Below are positions 10,836-23,356 of a stretch of 64,000 nt of DNA, one piece after another; within the stretch, counting starts at the first letter, position 1, and the number at the start of each line of letters is the position of its first letter. This DNA comes from Pontederia crassipes (lineage: Eukaryota; Streptophyta; Magnoliopsida; Commelinales; Pontederiaceae). The notes beneath the pieces are model-generated. The model was not told where the DNA came from and made no database searches. It saw nothing but the letters and a program-made list of their open reading frames with translations. The position numbers and the translations under genes were made by a program. The stretch spans positions 27,427,001 through 27,491,000 of the forward strand of contig CM060189.1 of assembly GCA_030549335.1 (NCBI GenBank). Reading direction: 5' to 3'.

Positions 10836-11455
10836 GGATCATGCATTATTCCATGTTACTTTTGCTGGGTTCATATTAGCACTAAAACTGCAGAAGAAAA
10901 TCAGATTGAGCTTCTGAAGAACTAGGATCACTATGCTAATTAACATATTGATATTTTAGTACAATTTCGTTTGCCTAGATATTGTATGAAATTGAGCAAG
11001 GGTTCTTGTTTAACTGTGAGATAACTGTATCTTATGTTTTTTGAGAGAAAGAAGGATGACTAGCAAGCTGGTAGTTATCCAGGTCCTTCGGTGATAAGTT
11101 GAAAATGCATCTTCCACCATTTCATTGGGATCTCCTTTTGAGCTGTAAGTTGTGTTTACGTTTTGGTTTTAATTTTAGTATCAAATTTTATTGTCTTAGT
11201 ATGGGCCTTGAACTGGAGTCTTTTTCTCACAGCCTTCTTATTGTAGCTTTCTGCAGAAATGTTAGGAGGCAGATAAATCATTCTCGTATTAGATATTATG
11301 AACTCCTAACAAGGCTAATTTTCCATGCATTTGGGCCAAATATTTTGCATCTGGGTTATGTTTTAGTATCAATTTCTCTTATGATGATTAACAAATCACT
11401 TGCATGTGGAATTGAGAACAAGATTAACTTAAGTTTTCCATTTGTAGTTTGGCAA
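10836..11455. other. AT-rich spacer; no gene seen
   Basis: Short open frames only (for example 126 codons at 11099-11479), with no recognisable protein; that frame runs into the start of the next transposon. Confidence 0.5.
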
Positions 11456-11464
11456 AAAATGTTA

Positions 11465-11985
11465 GGGTTATTTCCATAAATCACCCCTAAACTATCGCGA
11501 TTTTTCGCATCTAACTTCAAACTACGAATTTATTTTTTTTTGTCCCTAAACTATCACGATTTTTTCACCTTAGTCCTTCCGTCTACTTTTGATATGTTTT
11601 TCGTTAATTTTGATTTTTCCATTCATGAAAAGATTAAATTACCCCTCCCTCCATAACACATCAAATAATAAATATGAAAAATATAAAAGGAAAAAAATCA
11701 GTGGGAGGGTAATTTAGACTTTTTTATTAATGACATTTTTTTACCACTTTAATCCTTCTAATGATTTTTTTATTTTTTATATTTGTTATATCATGTCTTT
11801 ATAGAGAGATGGGTAATTTAGTCTTTTCATAAATAAAAAAATAAAAGTAATGAAAAACGTAACAGTAGACGAAAGGACTAAAATGAAAAAATCGTGATAG
11901 TTTAGGGATAAAAAAAATAAGTTTGTAGTTTGGAGCTAGATGCAGCAAATCGTAATAGTTTAAGGAAGGTTTATGGAAATAATCC
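11465..11985. mobile_element. Foldback MITE with Mutator-like features
   Basis: The two halves are inverted copies of each other over about 240 bases. The left reads gggttatttccataaatc inwards and the right, reverse-complemented, ggattatttccataaacc; both go on through 'ctaaactat.(g)cgat' and 'ttagtcctt.cgtct'. Flanking 9-bp repeats aaaatgtta (11456-11464) and aaaatctta (11986-11994) agree at eight of nine bases, which fits a Mutator-type target duplication. No coding capacity. At 521 bases it is almost entirely inverted repeat. Confidence 0.82.
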
Positions 11986-13678
11986 AAAATCTTATTTTTT
12001 CTATGTTAAATGTGGAACACCTGAAGTATACTTGCTTCTCTATTCTGGTCTTCTTTATGTTCTCAAGTTGTATGGAACTTCGATAGGAAGAAGTCTTTCT
12101 CTATTACCAAACACATTATACAAAGGGGTCTTCAAGCTAACTCATATACGGGTCTTTGTGCTTACTTCTTGAAGACCTATTTGAACTTTGTTGGGACGTG
12201 CCAGGGAGAACTTTGGTGTGCTACGAACAGTTACATTCAAATATGGAGTACTTGAAGATAAAGGAAGTTTTAATTTTAAAAAGTAACTATATTTCACAAT
12301 AAGTTATCAATGAGCGAACTAAATAGTATCAATGGCCACATATAACATCCTTCAGCATAAAAAAATATTCATGATTCATACAATCGTTACTTTATAACTA
12401 CTAAGAATGTGCATCCCTGTATCATGCGCTACGTCATCACCAAATGTCTATTACCTGCACCAAATCCATGTATAATAAAAATCTCTCCATAAATGTATGT
12501 AAAAGTTATGCAATAATCTATGATACGATTTTACACGACACACATATGCACATCATCATAATCACTATAAACATAAAATATGTATGCCATAACCTATAGC
12601 ATAAAATCTATATGATGCCATCACATCACATCGTAAATGCATAGCATATCATATTATGCATTCATTCTCTTTGAACTTTTTTCTTTATCGTGTTATCGAT
12701 TTCAAGTTCATTTTATACAACATTTTATTTTATCATATGATATTTTTAATCTTAGTTAAAGAACCATATCATCATTATCGTAATTGTCTAAATAAATTAC
12801 ATATATCTATTTTGTACCCTTTTCTTCGACAGTGTGCATCCTTCTGAAGGATACACCACTATGAGTATGAGAATAATCACTTTATATGAAGTATACATAA
12901 CGTTATCATATAAAAAATAATTACTTCTATCGATTGATAATGTGCTAAGAAATTTATCTTTCAATTGATAATTTATTCAATTTTTATTAAAATACTCATA
13001 TTTTAATAATAGTAATCTTTTAAGCTTAATTTACAGCTTGATAGGCACAACGATTTTTAGGTAATATTCAAACATCACAGTTTTTTTAATATAAAATATT
13101 ACTATGTCATACTTATGAATTATTCGGCTTATTATATATGCCTAAATATTACTATGTCTCCCATGTTTGATATGAGAACATGGGTGATAGGATTAATAAA
13201 GAATACTTTAAGAGAAAGTATTCTTATGGTAGAAAAAACTGATAATGTTTGGATACAACCAGAACAATAGAAAAAATAAAACAATAGATTTAATATACGT
13301 AGTTACGTATTTTATTAAATAAATATTATGTAATTATTTAATACATTAACAAAAAAATATTCATGTAAAAAATGCGAATACTTGGGTGAAATAAATAGGA
13401 TAATTTATAAATAAAATAATAAATATTTATCATAAAATAATTTTAATTATTCAAAGAAACAAGTTTTATAACATATAAATGGTCTAGTTCATTTCACTTT
13501 TAAGAAATATTATATACTGAATAGTAATTAAATAATAATATAGTCACATTTCACACTATTAATATTTAAAATATTAACTTTAGTCGCCATTCATTTATAG
13601 CGTATTTTTGTGAAAAATCTAACAAATGTAAAATATAATTAATTATGTGCAATAATTAATATGAAATAATAAAGGTTT

Positions 13679-13861
13679 GAGAACAAAATGTTCCGGCTAT
13701 TGTCAGGAATATTTTTGTTCTTATTTTGATAATAAAATGTGCTGATTTTGTTTTATTCAAGATGATTTTATAATTTCAAAAAGTTGACTGGATTAATGAA
13801 TTCTCGGAGTGTGTGGATGCAAAAATAAGAACAAACCCAGCCATGTTCAAGCTTTGTTCTC
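13679..13861. repeat. Small imperfect inverted repeat
   Basis: The left arm gagaacaaaatgttccg, then ttttgttcttatttt, is mirrored on the right by aaaaataagaacaaa, then gaacaaag read inwards to ttgttctc. The arms are about 40-50 bases with mismatches. It may be a short foldback transposon, but no target duplication was found. Confidence 0.4.
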
Positions 13862-14296
13862 TAATCAATCGTCCCCAATTATTGAGTTCCTAACATTAAA
13901 ATTGATAGACATAAAATCATACAATAAATTATTTAGCAATATTAAACAACTTTGGCATCTTATCAATCTGAATTGAAATTTAAGTTTAAAGACATCCATT
14001 TTGGATAATTCCACGTCTTCTGCAGACTAGAGTAATAGAAAAATTATATGTAATTTTTTTTAACTTTATCTTATTATGATCAATTTTCCAAAAATTTATG
14101 CAATGTTGTAATATATTTTGCCCACAGTATTTTGACAATAGACCTTAAAACATCAACTTTTTATATTCATTTTTTAAAATGATTTCAAGTTTATGAAAGA
14201 ACCTCAATTTTTTTTATATTTTAGTTATTTTTAATCATTAAAATTTATGGTGTATTTTTATAAATCAATCAAATTGCTAGCTAAAATACTTAAAGA

Positions 14297-14806
14297 TTTG
14301 TTTGGATCGAGAAATTTGAAAGGGTGAGGTGGTATATGTAGGTATGAATCATGTTTGAATAATTATTTTATATTAATTAAGAGAGTGGAATGAAGTATTT
14401 AATTATCTCCTTCTTTCTTTATAGTTCTCTCTCTTTTTTCTTCTCTCTCTTATATCAAGAAATAAATATTATGATAAAATAATTTGTAGTTAAATTTATT
14501 TTTAATTTTTTACTTTTAAAAATAGATGAATAAAATAATTTAGAAAAAATAAATAATATAATAAGAATAGGAAAAATGTCAACAAAAAAATAGAAGAGAA
14601 AAATAAAATAAGTGATAAAAAATTATATGATACATACTTGTTAGTTATTACATACTATAAGTAATTTAGTATACAATGAAGAGTAAATTTGACTTTTACA
14701 TAAATAACCCAATATCTTTCATACTTTATTATTTAAACATGTGCTTACATACTATACTCCATCACTCCATCTCACTTCTTCATTAGTTATTTGCTAAACA
14801 AGTCCT
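14297..14806. mobile_element. Candidate MITE, family not assigned
   Basis: The left end gatttgtttggatcgaga and the right end, reverse-complemented, gacttgtttagcaaataa match in their first dozen bases with two or three differences, and the interior is AT-rich with CT runs. The flanks (cttaaa, ctaaga) give no clean duplication. A weak call. Confidence 0.35.
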
Positions 14807-16005
14807 AAGAGTAAACTGATTATCTAACCATAATTTTCTATTTACAACTCCAAAACAATGGGTCTAAGTTTTGTGATTAAACTTCCAATATCCAAATCTA
14901 TCATATGTAGTACAAGATTTAATATGTAAACATTAGAGATCTCTCTAGTACTTCATGGTATAATGCACAATGGATATTCTGTTTTTTTTTTTCATTCCTC
15001 CCTTCTCATTTCTCCCAATCGATGAAAATTATTGTTCTTCATCTTTGATTATTTTTCTACAAGATTTTATTTATAGATAAAAGGTATGAGGAGCTTGGGT
15101 AGGTTTAGAGTTTTGGAGATAGGAAAAGACAAAAATGTATAATGATTAGATTTATGATAAGTTCATCTTAATTAAATTCAAAATTTTAAATACAAATTAA
15201 GCCTTATTACAAATTATCTATTATTCCATTAAAGATATGTTAATTTAATCAGAAGTCTTTTTTGGGATTTATTCATCAAACCTTCATATGGTGTCCCGTG
15301 ATTACTTATGTTTATCATTTTGTAGTGCCTTCAACTAGGACAATAAATCTCAATATAGTCAGAGAAAATGATGTTTTATAATCAGTTTAATTGATTTATT
15401 ATTGAAAGTAATTGTAATACTTAAAAAGAAAAAAAGTGTGTCAAATATAGTGAAGGGTAGTAAACAATGGACTATGTTACTATATTAAAAAAAAACATTG
15501 CACACTTATTTGTGTATTTCTTCATAGATAACTTTTATATGTCTAATTAGCATACACAAGCCCACTCGACCGTTTCGGCCCCATGCTCACGCCAGTACGC
15601 AAACACAATAATATATTATTATTATTATTACAAATTTGTGTTTTGACTTTTTTAATATATATTCGCACATGAAATGTTGGTACTCATATTATTATTTTTA
15701 GAACTAATAAGTCGCCAACAATTGGAAAGTAATACGTAGGTGATAGAAAAGGGTTCCTTACGCACGTGTCAGCCATCTGCTCCTCCGTCCTGCATATTCT
15801 CCGTTCCCATCACCTCCTCCATCGTGACTTCGCATTTTAAGAAATTATTAAATTTATAGTTTATGTCATTCAATAATGTACGAAGAAATTAAAGTAATTT
15901 CGTTTTCACGGAATCTCAAAAATAATTTTGTAGGCCCCGATTATATTTAAGTTGATACACAATAAAATTCGATAAGACGTGTAATCTTTTAACATTGCAA
16001 GATGA

Positions 16006-16112
<107 letters not shown>

Positions 16113-16174
16113 TTTTGGTCCTCATCCCATTCATCTTGCACCCCCCACAGCTCTCTCTCTCTCTTCAGTCTTCA

Positions 16175-16210
16175 GAGTGAGTGAGTGAGTGAGTGAGTGA
16201 GTGAGTGAGT
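16175..16210 (+). repeat. (GAGT)n repeat in the 5' leader of the FLA gene
   Basis: About nine GAGT units follow a CT run (16152-16163). With the GA-rich DNA to 16370 they form a purine-rich leader typical of plant 5' UTRs. Confidence 0.85.
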
Positions 16211-16370
16211 TGAGTTAGAAAGCGAGAGAGTGCGCATAGTAGAGAGGTGAGAGAAAATAAAAATAAAAATCTAAAAAGGAGTGAAGAAAAAGGAAGGCAC
16301 AACAAACAACAACAAAGAGGAAGGACGAAAGGTTGAGAGAGATAGAGAGAGAGGGGAAGGGAAACAAACA

Positions 16371-17720
16371 ATGGAGGTGGCGGCCTCCTCTTCCTCCTCA
16401 TATCCTCCTCCTCTTCTCCTCCTCCGCCGCCGTCACCGAGGATGCCATTCTCGTAATCCGCACCATTCTGCCCTTTTGCTGCTGCTTCTCCTCGTCGCGT
16501 TGCCGTCCGCGTCCCTCGCCGTCAACATTACCGCCGTACTCTCCGGCCATCCGGAGCTCTCCGAGTTCAGCCGCCTCCTCGACTCCACGACCGTGGCGGC
16601 CGACCTCTCCGGCCGCTCCTCCCTCACCCTCCTTGCAGTTCCTAACGCCTTCCTCCTCCGGTCGTCCCTCGCCCGCTCCGCCGCAGCGGCCGACCTCGCT
16701 GACGTCCTCCGCTACCACATCCTCCTCGAGTACCTCTCCTGGGCCAACCTCCGCCGCTTTTCCCCCTCCGGAAAACTCGTCACCACCCTCTTCCAGACCA
16801 CCGGCCGCGCGTCCGCGGACCTCGGCTCCGTCAATCTCACCGCCTCCGCAGGGCCCGACGGCGCCATCGTCGTGACCGTCCGCTCCCCGGTGCCATTCTC
16901 CCCCTCCAACGCCACCGTCCTCGGCCCCGTCGCCACCCTACCTTACAACGTCTCCGTCCTCGCGGTGGACGGTCTGCTTCTGCCCTACGGTTTCGACCTC
17001 GCCGCCTCCGAGTCGCGCCCCCCACCTCTGGCCGTCAATATCACCCGCGTCCTCGTCGATGCGCGCGACTTCAACGTGGCAGCGTCCATGCTGGAGGCTT
17101 CGGGTGTGGTGGAGGAGTTCGAGGCGGACGAGCGAGGGGCGGGGATCACGGTGTTTGTGCCCACGGACGAGGCCTTCGCCGGGCTGCCGGCGACGGAGCG
17201 CTTGCAATCGTTACCGGCGGACCGGAAGGCCGTGGTGCTGCGGTTCCACGTGCTGCACTCCTACTACCCGCTGGGGTCGTTGGAGTCCATCGTGAACCCG
17301 GTGCAGCCGACGCTGGCCACGGAGGACACGATCGCCGGGCGCTTCACGCTCAACATCACGCGGGCCAACGGGTCGGTGGCCATCGACACCGGCCTCGTCC
17401 AGGCGTCGATCACGCGGACGGTGTTCGACCAGAACCCCGTGGCGGTGTTCGCCGTCTCAAAAGTGCTGCTGCCGAGGGAGATCTTCGGGGCCATAGGCGA
17501 AGCGATCGGTAGCGGGGCCAGCGGAGGGGAGCTGGTGGCGCCTCCGCCGGCGGATGTCCAGGGAATGGCGCCGGAGGGCGGAATCGACGCGCCGCCGGGT
17601 AGGTTGTCGTCCCCTCAGGGACTGAGCGACGCGGCTTCATCCGTCGCCGCGATTTGTACAGTTGGAAGGACAGTGATGTATCTACTACTTTTAGCATTTC
17701 TAGTGCCGCCGCCGGTATGA
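16371..17720 (+). CDS. FLA4: Fasciclin-like arabinogalactan protein, FLA4 (SOS5) type
   Basis: 449 codons from the ATG at 16371. An in-frame upstream ATG at 16281 would add 30 Lys/Glu-rich residues ahead of the signal peptide and sits in leader-like sequence, so the later start is preferred. A hydrophobic signal (about residues 33-50, ending PSASLA) precedes VNITAVLSG. Two FAS1 domains follow: about 51-195, weaker, and about 215-365, with VFVPTDEAFAGLP, VLRFHVLHSYYPLGSL and PVAVFAVSKVLLPREIF. NIT/NVS-type N-glycosylation sites recur. A short Pro/Ala stretch (APPPADVQGMAPEG) and a C-terminal hydrophobic tail (MYLLLLAFLVPPPV) fit a GPI-anchored cell-surface proteoglycan. The second FAS1 domain has the wording of Arabidopsis FLA4, which acts in cell-wall and seed mucilage adhesion and root salt response. 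The coding DNA is very GC-rich and the gene has no intron. The FLA4 assignment is from memory of the family. Confidence 0.92.
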   Translation: MEVAASSSSSYPPPLLLLRRRHRGCHSRNPHHSALLLLLLLVALPSASLAVNITAVLSGHPELSEFSRLLDSTTVAADLSGRSSLTLLAVPNAFLLRSSLARSAAAADLADVLRYHILLEYLSWANLRRFSPSGKLVTTLFQTTGRASADLGSVNLTASAGPDGAIVVTVRSPVPFSPSNATVLGPVATLPYNVSVLAVDGLLLPYGFDLAASESRPPPLAVNITRVLVDARDFNVAASMLEASGVVEEFEADERGAGITVFVPTDEAFAGLPATERLQSLPADRKAVVLRFHVLHSYYPLGSLESIVNPVQPTLATEDTIAGRFTLNITRANGSVAIDTGLVQASITRTVFDQNPVAVFAVSKVLLPREIFGAIGEAIGSGASGGELVAPPPADVQGMAPEGGIDAPPGRLSSPQGLSDAASSVAAICTVGRTVMYLLLLAFLVPPPV

Positions 17721-20555
17721 GATCTGACGACCATCTTTTCCTTCTTCCTCTCTCGTAATATATTTTTTCCCTTCTATTTTTTTTCGGGTTTTAATTCGTT
17801 TTAGTTTTTGGATGGAGATTTGTATACAATAATTGTTAATTTCCAGCTGCAAAGCAGCTCTTTTTCTTCTCTCTTTTTTCGCCCTGTACTTTGTTTTTTC
17901 CTTATTTGGGCATAATCATTATTATTTTTATTATTATTAACAGGACGCTTATTATTATCATTATACTAGATAAGCAATAATCATAAAAATGTAATTATAA
18001 TAATTCAATTTTTTTCTGTCTGAAGTAAAACTTTTTCCCGTGTCGTTTGTTCTTGCGAAAAAATAGAAATAAAAATAAACGCACGAAAATGATAAAATTG
18101 GAGCAGTAAGAGGCGGAGGTGAGCCGACCGGAGGGGGGTGACGGGCATCGGGATGAGCTGGCGGCGACGTTTGGGTGTTAGATTCGTTTTTTTGGGGGCA
18201 AATCCAATCGATCGCTGTCCGTCCGCCCCGTTCGGTGTCATCTGACGACCATAACGTGAAGCCCCTCCGTACGCCGCGCGGGCCCCCACGTGCGTGCTTT
18301 TGTTTCAATTCGATTTCGTCTTAAAACTCGCCCCTCGTCTCGCCCTTCGTCCCGTCCCGTGAGCTCTCCCGATCTCCTTCCTTTTCACCGGCCGGGCCGC
18401 AAATCTGTGGACGGCCCAGTTTTCTTATCGGCCTGATCGATTGGATCGGTTGGTTGGTTCAATATGAAACTTTGTGAGATTTATCCAATTGTTTTTTTTT
18501 GTGTGTGGGTGTTAAATTATATGATACATATGACATTGAGAACTTTGTGAGCAATATTTATTTATTCCGGATTAAAATGCAATACGTATCACTGGGCTTG
18601 CGAACAAGTGGAAATGTCTTAAATCTGCTAAAAAGGAGACTCCTCTACATATTAATGTTACGAGAAGGGATTTGAAATTTACTTAAAAAAACAAAGAATT
18701 GAATTTGAAATGGTTTTTGTTGTTGTTGTTTTTTTTTTAAATTCTGGATAAAATTGGTTAAATTTGGGGAAGCTTTCTTTTTTGTAAATTGTAAGCTCAT
18801 TGCCGGGGACATGCCGTCTTGTCAGCTTGTACTTTGTAGTCTGGAAAGATTGAATTGAATTTACCCTACTGATTTAGCATGAAATCAACAGCATTGCCAA
18901 GCAGCATCTCGTGATATCTGCGGTGACATATGAAGTTACAATTTGGTTGTAAGTTGTAACATTCCATTCCACTTTTTCGGATGATCTGAATCATGACAAA
19001 ACAGTGTAAATCAACCACATCCTCCAATATGCATGGGGTAATCGCCAGAAGCACCAATCATTACCTCGCCAATCATAAGAGCCTGCATCTCTCTCTCTCT
19101 CTGCGTCAAAGTGGAGGACGACGAGGAGCTGACCCTACACCCTGACTTGCCTCTTTTTCCTTGTTTGTTTATTTACAGGAAGATGAACTTGGATGTCTGT
19201 GTAATGTAGACCCTCGAGTGCTCTGAATAGATCAGACACCCCTAGATGTTTCACATGGTTGCAGCAATCCCGGCCATCCCAAAGTTCATGATTTCAGATG
19301 TATCTGGGCGTAAAATCCCAACTTCGAGAATTCTGCTAATAGAAACAGGCGATTCGCACTTAATCAGCATTTGGTTTATGAACTTGAACTCACAGCATCA
19401 AGCATGTAAAGAAAGTGTTATTAAATTAGTCAGCCACATCGGCAGATGTTTGTTTCGACGGAAGTTTCAGATTTCAGGATTTGTTTGTCTCAACAGCTGC
19501 CCAATAGAATGCTGAAAGGGTCTTAAGCACATGGCATTTCAGACCATGGGAATGAGGCAGTGTGAATGATCCAGATCTACAAGTTGCAGCTTGCGTCCAT
19601 TTTCCGAACAAGGCTCACAAGTCACATCCATCAAAACCCTCGTAGATCTCTTCCAACCTCCGCTACCAGAAAACCCCAAAAACAAATGTGCTCAATTGAT
19701 GCAAGCAGAACATGGAGTCTTGTTGCAGGCAAGAACAAGGAGAGCCCCTTAATGCGTACTAACTCCATGGCCATCACATGTTGCACCAGATTCCTGCTGC
19801 CTCCTGGCTAATGAAGGTTGGCCTTCATTTGTTCTGAAACAGACCCTCCTGTTCCGAAATTCAGTGAATACTGACTCATTCACTTCAAAAGATTCAAACT
19901 CCGTCGACTTGCACGTATTTATAACATGCTGCCATTTGCATGCATGGTCCTACTGCACCCATAAATGAATACTATTGCCTTCCTGCCAAACCTAGTAGCC
20001 AAAAGGAGTTGGCCGTTGAATAGGCTGCCATGCATAAAGTGACATCAAATCATTCAACCTTTGTTGTTCCAAGTCACTGTTCGTCTTGATCATTAGATTA
20101 TATCTATGCTGTCTATGTAGTAGTGTTCTATTTGCTTCCCACTTTTTAAAAATTTTCTCACACCACACACTGTTCAGAATTCATAATTGGAACTATGCTT
20201 GCTGGCACAGATGCAAGATGGGCCCCTGGTGCATTTGCAAGATGGGCCATACTTACACATGCTTGGTGCCCTTCTACCAGGCAACACTCTACAGCTGTGT
20301 TCATTATCCAATTCACTTTTTCAATTACTTCACCTCCTCTTTCTCTTGTATATATTACACTTGAATGATATATTCTTTTTTGTATTTTCATGTTGCATGG
20401 TAGCGATATAGCATCATTTAGAAACGGTGAACAGACAATAGTCGAGATGCCAACATTACATTACTGCAACTGTAATAAATTCAGCAATTGATTTTATAAT
20501 TATTTACTAATTCTTTGTTGCTGCCACAAAACCTGAAGGTTCCTTTTTTTTCTTC
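17721..20555. other. 3' flank of FLA gene and intergenic DNA; no further gene recognised
   Basis: The FLA 3' UTR probably covers the first 150-250 bases (T-rich, AATAAT-like motifs). A GC-richer patch at 18100-18460 and a moderately complex stretch at 18780-20400 contain only short open frames (up to 115 codons) with no recognisable product. A non-coding RNA or a small spliced gene cannot be excluded at 18780-20400, where composition is less AT-rich than elsewhere. Confidence 0.45.
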
Positions 20556-20573
20556 GTTTCAGAGCCTAATATA

Positions 20574-20712
20574 AAAAATCGGGTTGGCGGGTCGGGTCGG
20601 ATCGGGTCAAATCGGATTGGAAAAATTCAATCCGAACCCGACCTGACCCGGACCCCCAACCCAGACCCGAGAATACTCGGGTTCATCGGGTCGATCCGAG
20701 TGAACACCGCTA
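20574..20712 (-). mobile_element. Short GGGTCGG-rich insertion between 18-bp direct repeats
   Basis: 139 bases rich in gggtcgggt and ccgacctgacc motifs, flanked by gtttcaRagcctaatata at 20556-20573 and 20713-20730 (one difference). Long direct repeats of this size point to target-primed reverse transcription, as with SINEs or LINE-mobilised RNA. Read on the minus strand it starts tagcggtgttcactcgg and ends in a T run. The tagcggtg start also resembles hAT ends, but then the duplication should be 8 bp. The class is therefore open. Confidence 0.65.
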
Positions 20713-20954
20713 GTTTCAAAGCCTAATATAAGAAAAGATAAATTTAAAAATAAAGAAAATAAATTTTGAACTAAAAACCACTTAATCTATGAATGACATT
20801 TGAACCTAATTGTTTACAAATCAAAGATGTCTCACTACACGTACTGCTCCTTCATTTTCAATGTCAAGGTTCTTATAATCACAACATCAATGACCGTTAT
20901 ATGGTACAAGATTCATAAAATTTTAGAGTGTTCCTTTGATATTCGCCGTCTGAT

Positions 20955-21493
20955 CAGGGGCGGACCTACGTTCCTAAACATAATGGTTGCAAAATATAAT
21001 TTTATATTTACAAAAAATAAAGAAAAAATTAATAAAGTTTAGAATGTGCATTATGCGTCCTAATCATATTTTATGTGAAATATACTCATTAGTTAACTAA
21101 TGAGACTATAAAAATTAATAGAAGTAGATATAGGTAGAACAATATATTGATAAATAAATTAAGATGGCATGAATATTCCTTCTTCCTTTCATTAATTAAA
21201 TAAAATTGGAATAGTGCAAAAATTTTAACAAATAAGAATGGTGCAAGATCATTTAGAATAAGAGGTCAAATAAATTAAGAAAAGAGTTTAAAATAGAACA
21301 TAATATAAATAGGCAGACAAGATTAAAAAAATTAGTCAAGAAACAATGTCTAATATTTGAAAATAGAGTAAATTATATATGGTTCAATTATAAAATGTTT
21401 ATGATGATAAAGGTATAATATTAGTACCTAATGAAAAAAATAAGAAATTAATGGGGTCAATTGACCCCACTAACTTCTATCTAGGTCCGCCCA
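20955..21493. mobile_element. hAT-like non-autonomous element (CAGGGGCGGA ends)
   Basis: It starts caggggcggacctacg and ends ctaggtccgccca, an inverted repeat of about 14 bases of the Tip100-like hAT type. Candidate 8-bp duplications cgtctgat (20947-20954) and agtctcat (21494-21501) agree at six of eight positions. The interior is AT-rich with no coding capacity, so it is old. Confidence 0.75.
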
Positions 21494-21501
21494 AGTCTCA
21501 T

Positions 21502-21940
21502 GAGGGGGGAGAGAGAGAAAGACCGGATAGTGGACTGAATTTGTATAGGACAGATAGAGAAAGTTTTAGTTGGAATAAAAATAAAAACCACTTTTATAAT
21601 TTTCTGATTAACCGATTGAATCTTTTTAATATTATTTTCTTTTCTTTTCTTTTTTTCTCAAAACCGCCTGTGGTTACCATTAAAAGCTGGTAATAAACTT
21701 CAACGGTAAAAATGTAATCTACAGAAGTTGAGGTCTCCTAAGCTTTAGAATTTGATTAATAATAATCAAGAATTTGATTAAGTGCATGTTACCTCGGTCT
21801 TTGCCTTTTCCTTAGCATTGTTCACTTTTCAGCACTTCAATTTTCCTACAACGGAGGATCTAAAAGAAGTGAAGTTGTTGTTCGGAGCTCTGGTATACGG
21901 TGTCTCTGATCTGGATTCCTGGTGTATTTGCTAGCCTGAT

Positions 21941-21986
<46 letters not shown>

Positions 21987-23356
21987 CAATAATAATAATG
22001 AAACAAATGTTTTATATATGGTGGATATTACTTATAGACCTTCGGAAAAGGAATTTGATCTTTCTTTGTCTCACTGAACTTTAATTCTCGGTGCATGTTT
22101 TGGAAACTATATTTTTCTTGATTACGTATTCGGAGCTTATCCAGAAGAGGAACATCTTTATTTTCCTTTTGACGGATTCAGGAAAAAAAAATTTGTGGTA
22201 CTACAAGTCAAATATAACACCACTATCTATGAGGTCATACTTTACTATGTCATTTAGGTTTCAGATTGTTGAAGTGCATATTTGTGATTTGTTTTATTTC
22301 ATGCTCGATTTGTTGGCCAAAGTTTTTTTAGTCAATTCTAAAACCAATGGTTTTTAACTCACACGATACTATTCACACGTTAAAAGTTGATCCATCGATG
22401 AACCCAACTAACTCGGTAAGCTGTCAATAAAAAAATTATATATTCACAGGCAGTTAATTTCCAAAGTTGTATCGAAATCACACGCGTCTTCTTTGGAAGA
22501 TGATATGCAGAAGAGATGACTTTGTAGAAAACGTACTTATACCTAGCAGTTCTGTTTGTCCTCAGTGAGTGCCCTACTTTGTGAATTCAATATCCATCTG
22601 GTCATGACGTTCACTGTCACACTGAAGAAGATCGGGAAAAGACTTCGCATTTTAGGTCTAATGTGGTTCTGGTGTTTCTGCCACTCAGAAGAAAGTTTGG
22701 TGAACCTAAATGTGGTCTTTCTATCTTCTTTTGAGAAGCGATCATGCAGACCATGAATGAGATGTTAGCAGTGTGTGCAGGCAAGAAGAGCATTATGACA
22801 GGAAACCACTTTTATTCACAGATACACACAAAGTCAAGAAATTTGTTCCTGCGTTTGTTGTTGCTGGAGCTTCTTGATGCAAAATATTATACTTCTCCAG
22901 TGATGATGGTGAAAGGGCAACCATGAAAGCTGACTTTTTTTTTTTTGCTGCATAGATTATTTCAGTGCTTAAACAGTAGTTGGACTAGATCAATTATGCA
23001 GTACTTTTCTTCTTGTAAATAAATTGCATTTAATGGTTTGCAATTTGTTTCTGTGCTGACACGAGACCGACGGGTCCATTCTTCATTCTATCTTTGTTGG
23101 TAAAGACACGTATACACCAATCTTGATTCTAAAATCTTATAGTGAATGATTAACAGCATGTTAACCCTGCATCCCCTACAGAACATAGTAACATGAAATC
23201 ACAAATTCAACTCCCTATGCTAGAAAAAAAAAAGGATCAGCTCACAGCAAGTCTACTAAGGAAGCATAACACATGAGATCATCGCATGAAACAATCGATG
23301 CAGCAAATTCTTGAACGGCATTTGAACCATCAGAAAAGCATTGGAGATTTGGAGCA
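21502..23356. other. Intergenic DNA; no gene seen
   Basis: A TA microsatellite lies at 21943-21985. The stretch 22540-22930 is less AT-rich and holds short open frames of no recognised family. The last 200 bases are the probable 3' UTR of the minus-strand ENTH gene. Confidence 0.5.
21943..21985. repeat. (TA)n microsatellite
   Basis: About 21 TA units followed by a few AAT units. Confidence 0.95.

Larger units (their letters stand above)
11995..15998. other. AT-rich intergenic DNA; no gene seen
   Basis: Very AT-rich throughout. It contains a small inverted repeat (13679-13861) and a candidate MITE (14297-14806), listed separately. Open frames are short and do not resemble proteins. Confidence 0.6.

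Noticed and set aside
16398-17697. Several minus- and plus-strand open frames across the FLA gene
   Set aside because: Composition shadows of a GC-rich gene; none shows a recognisable domain.
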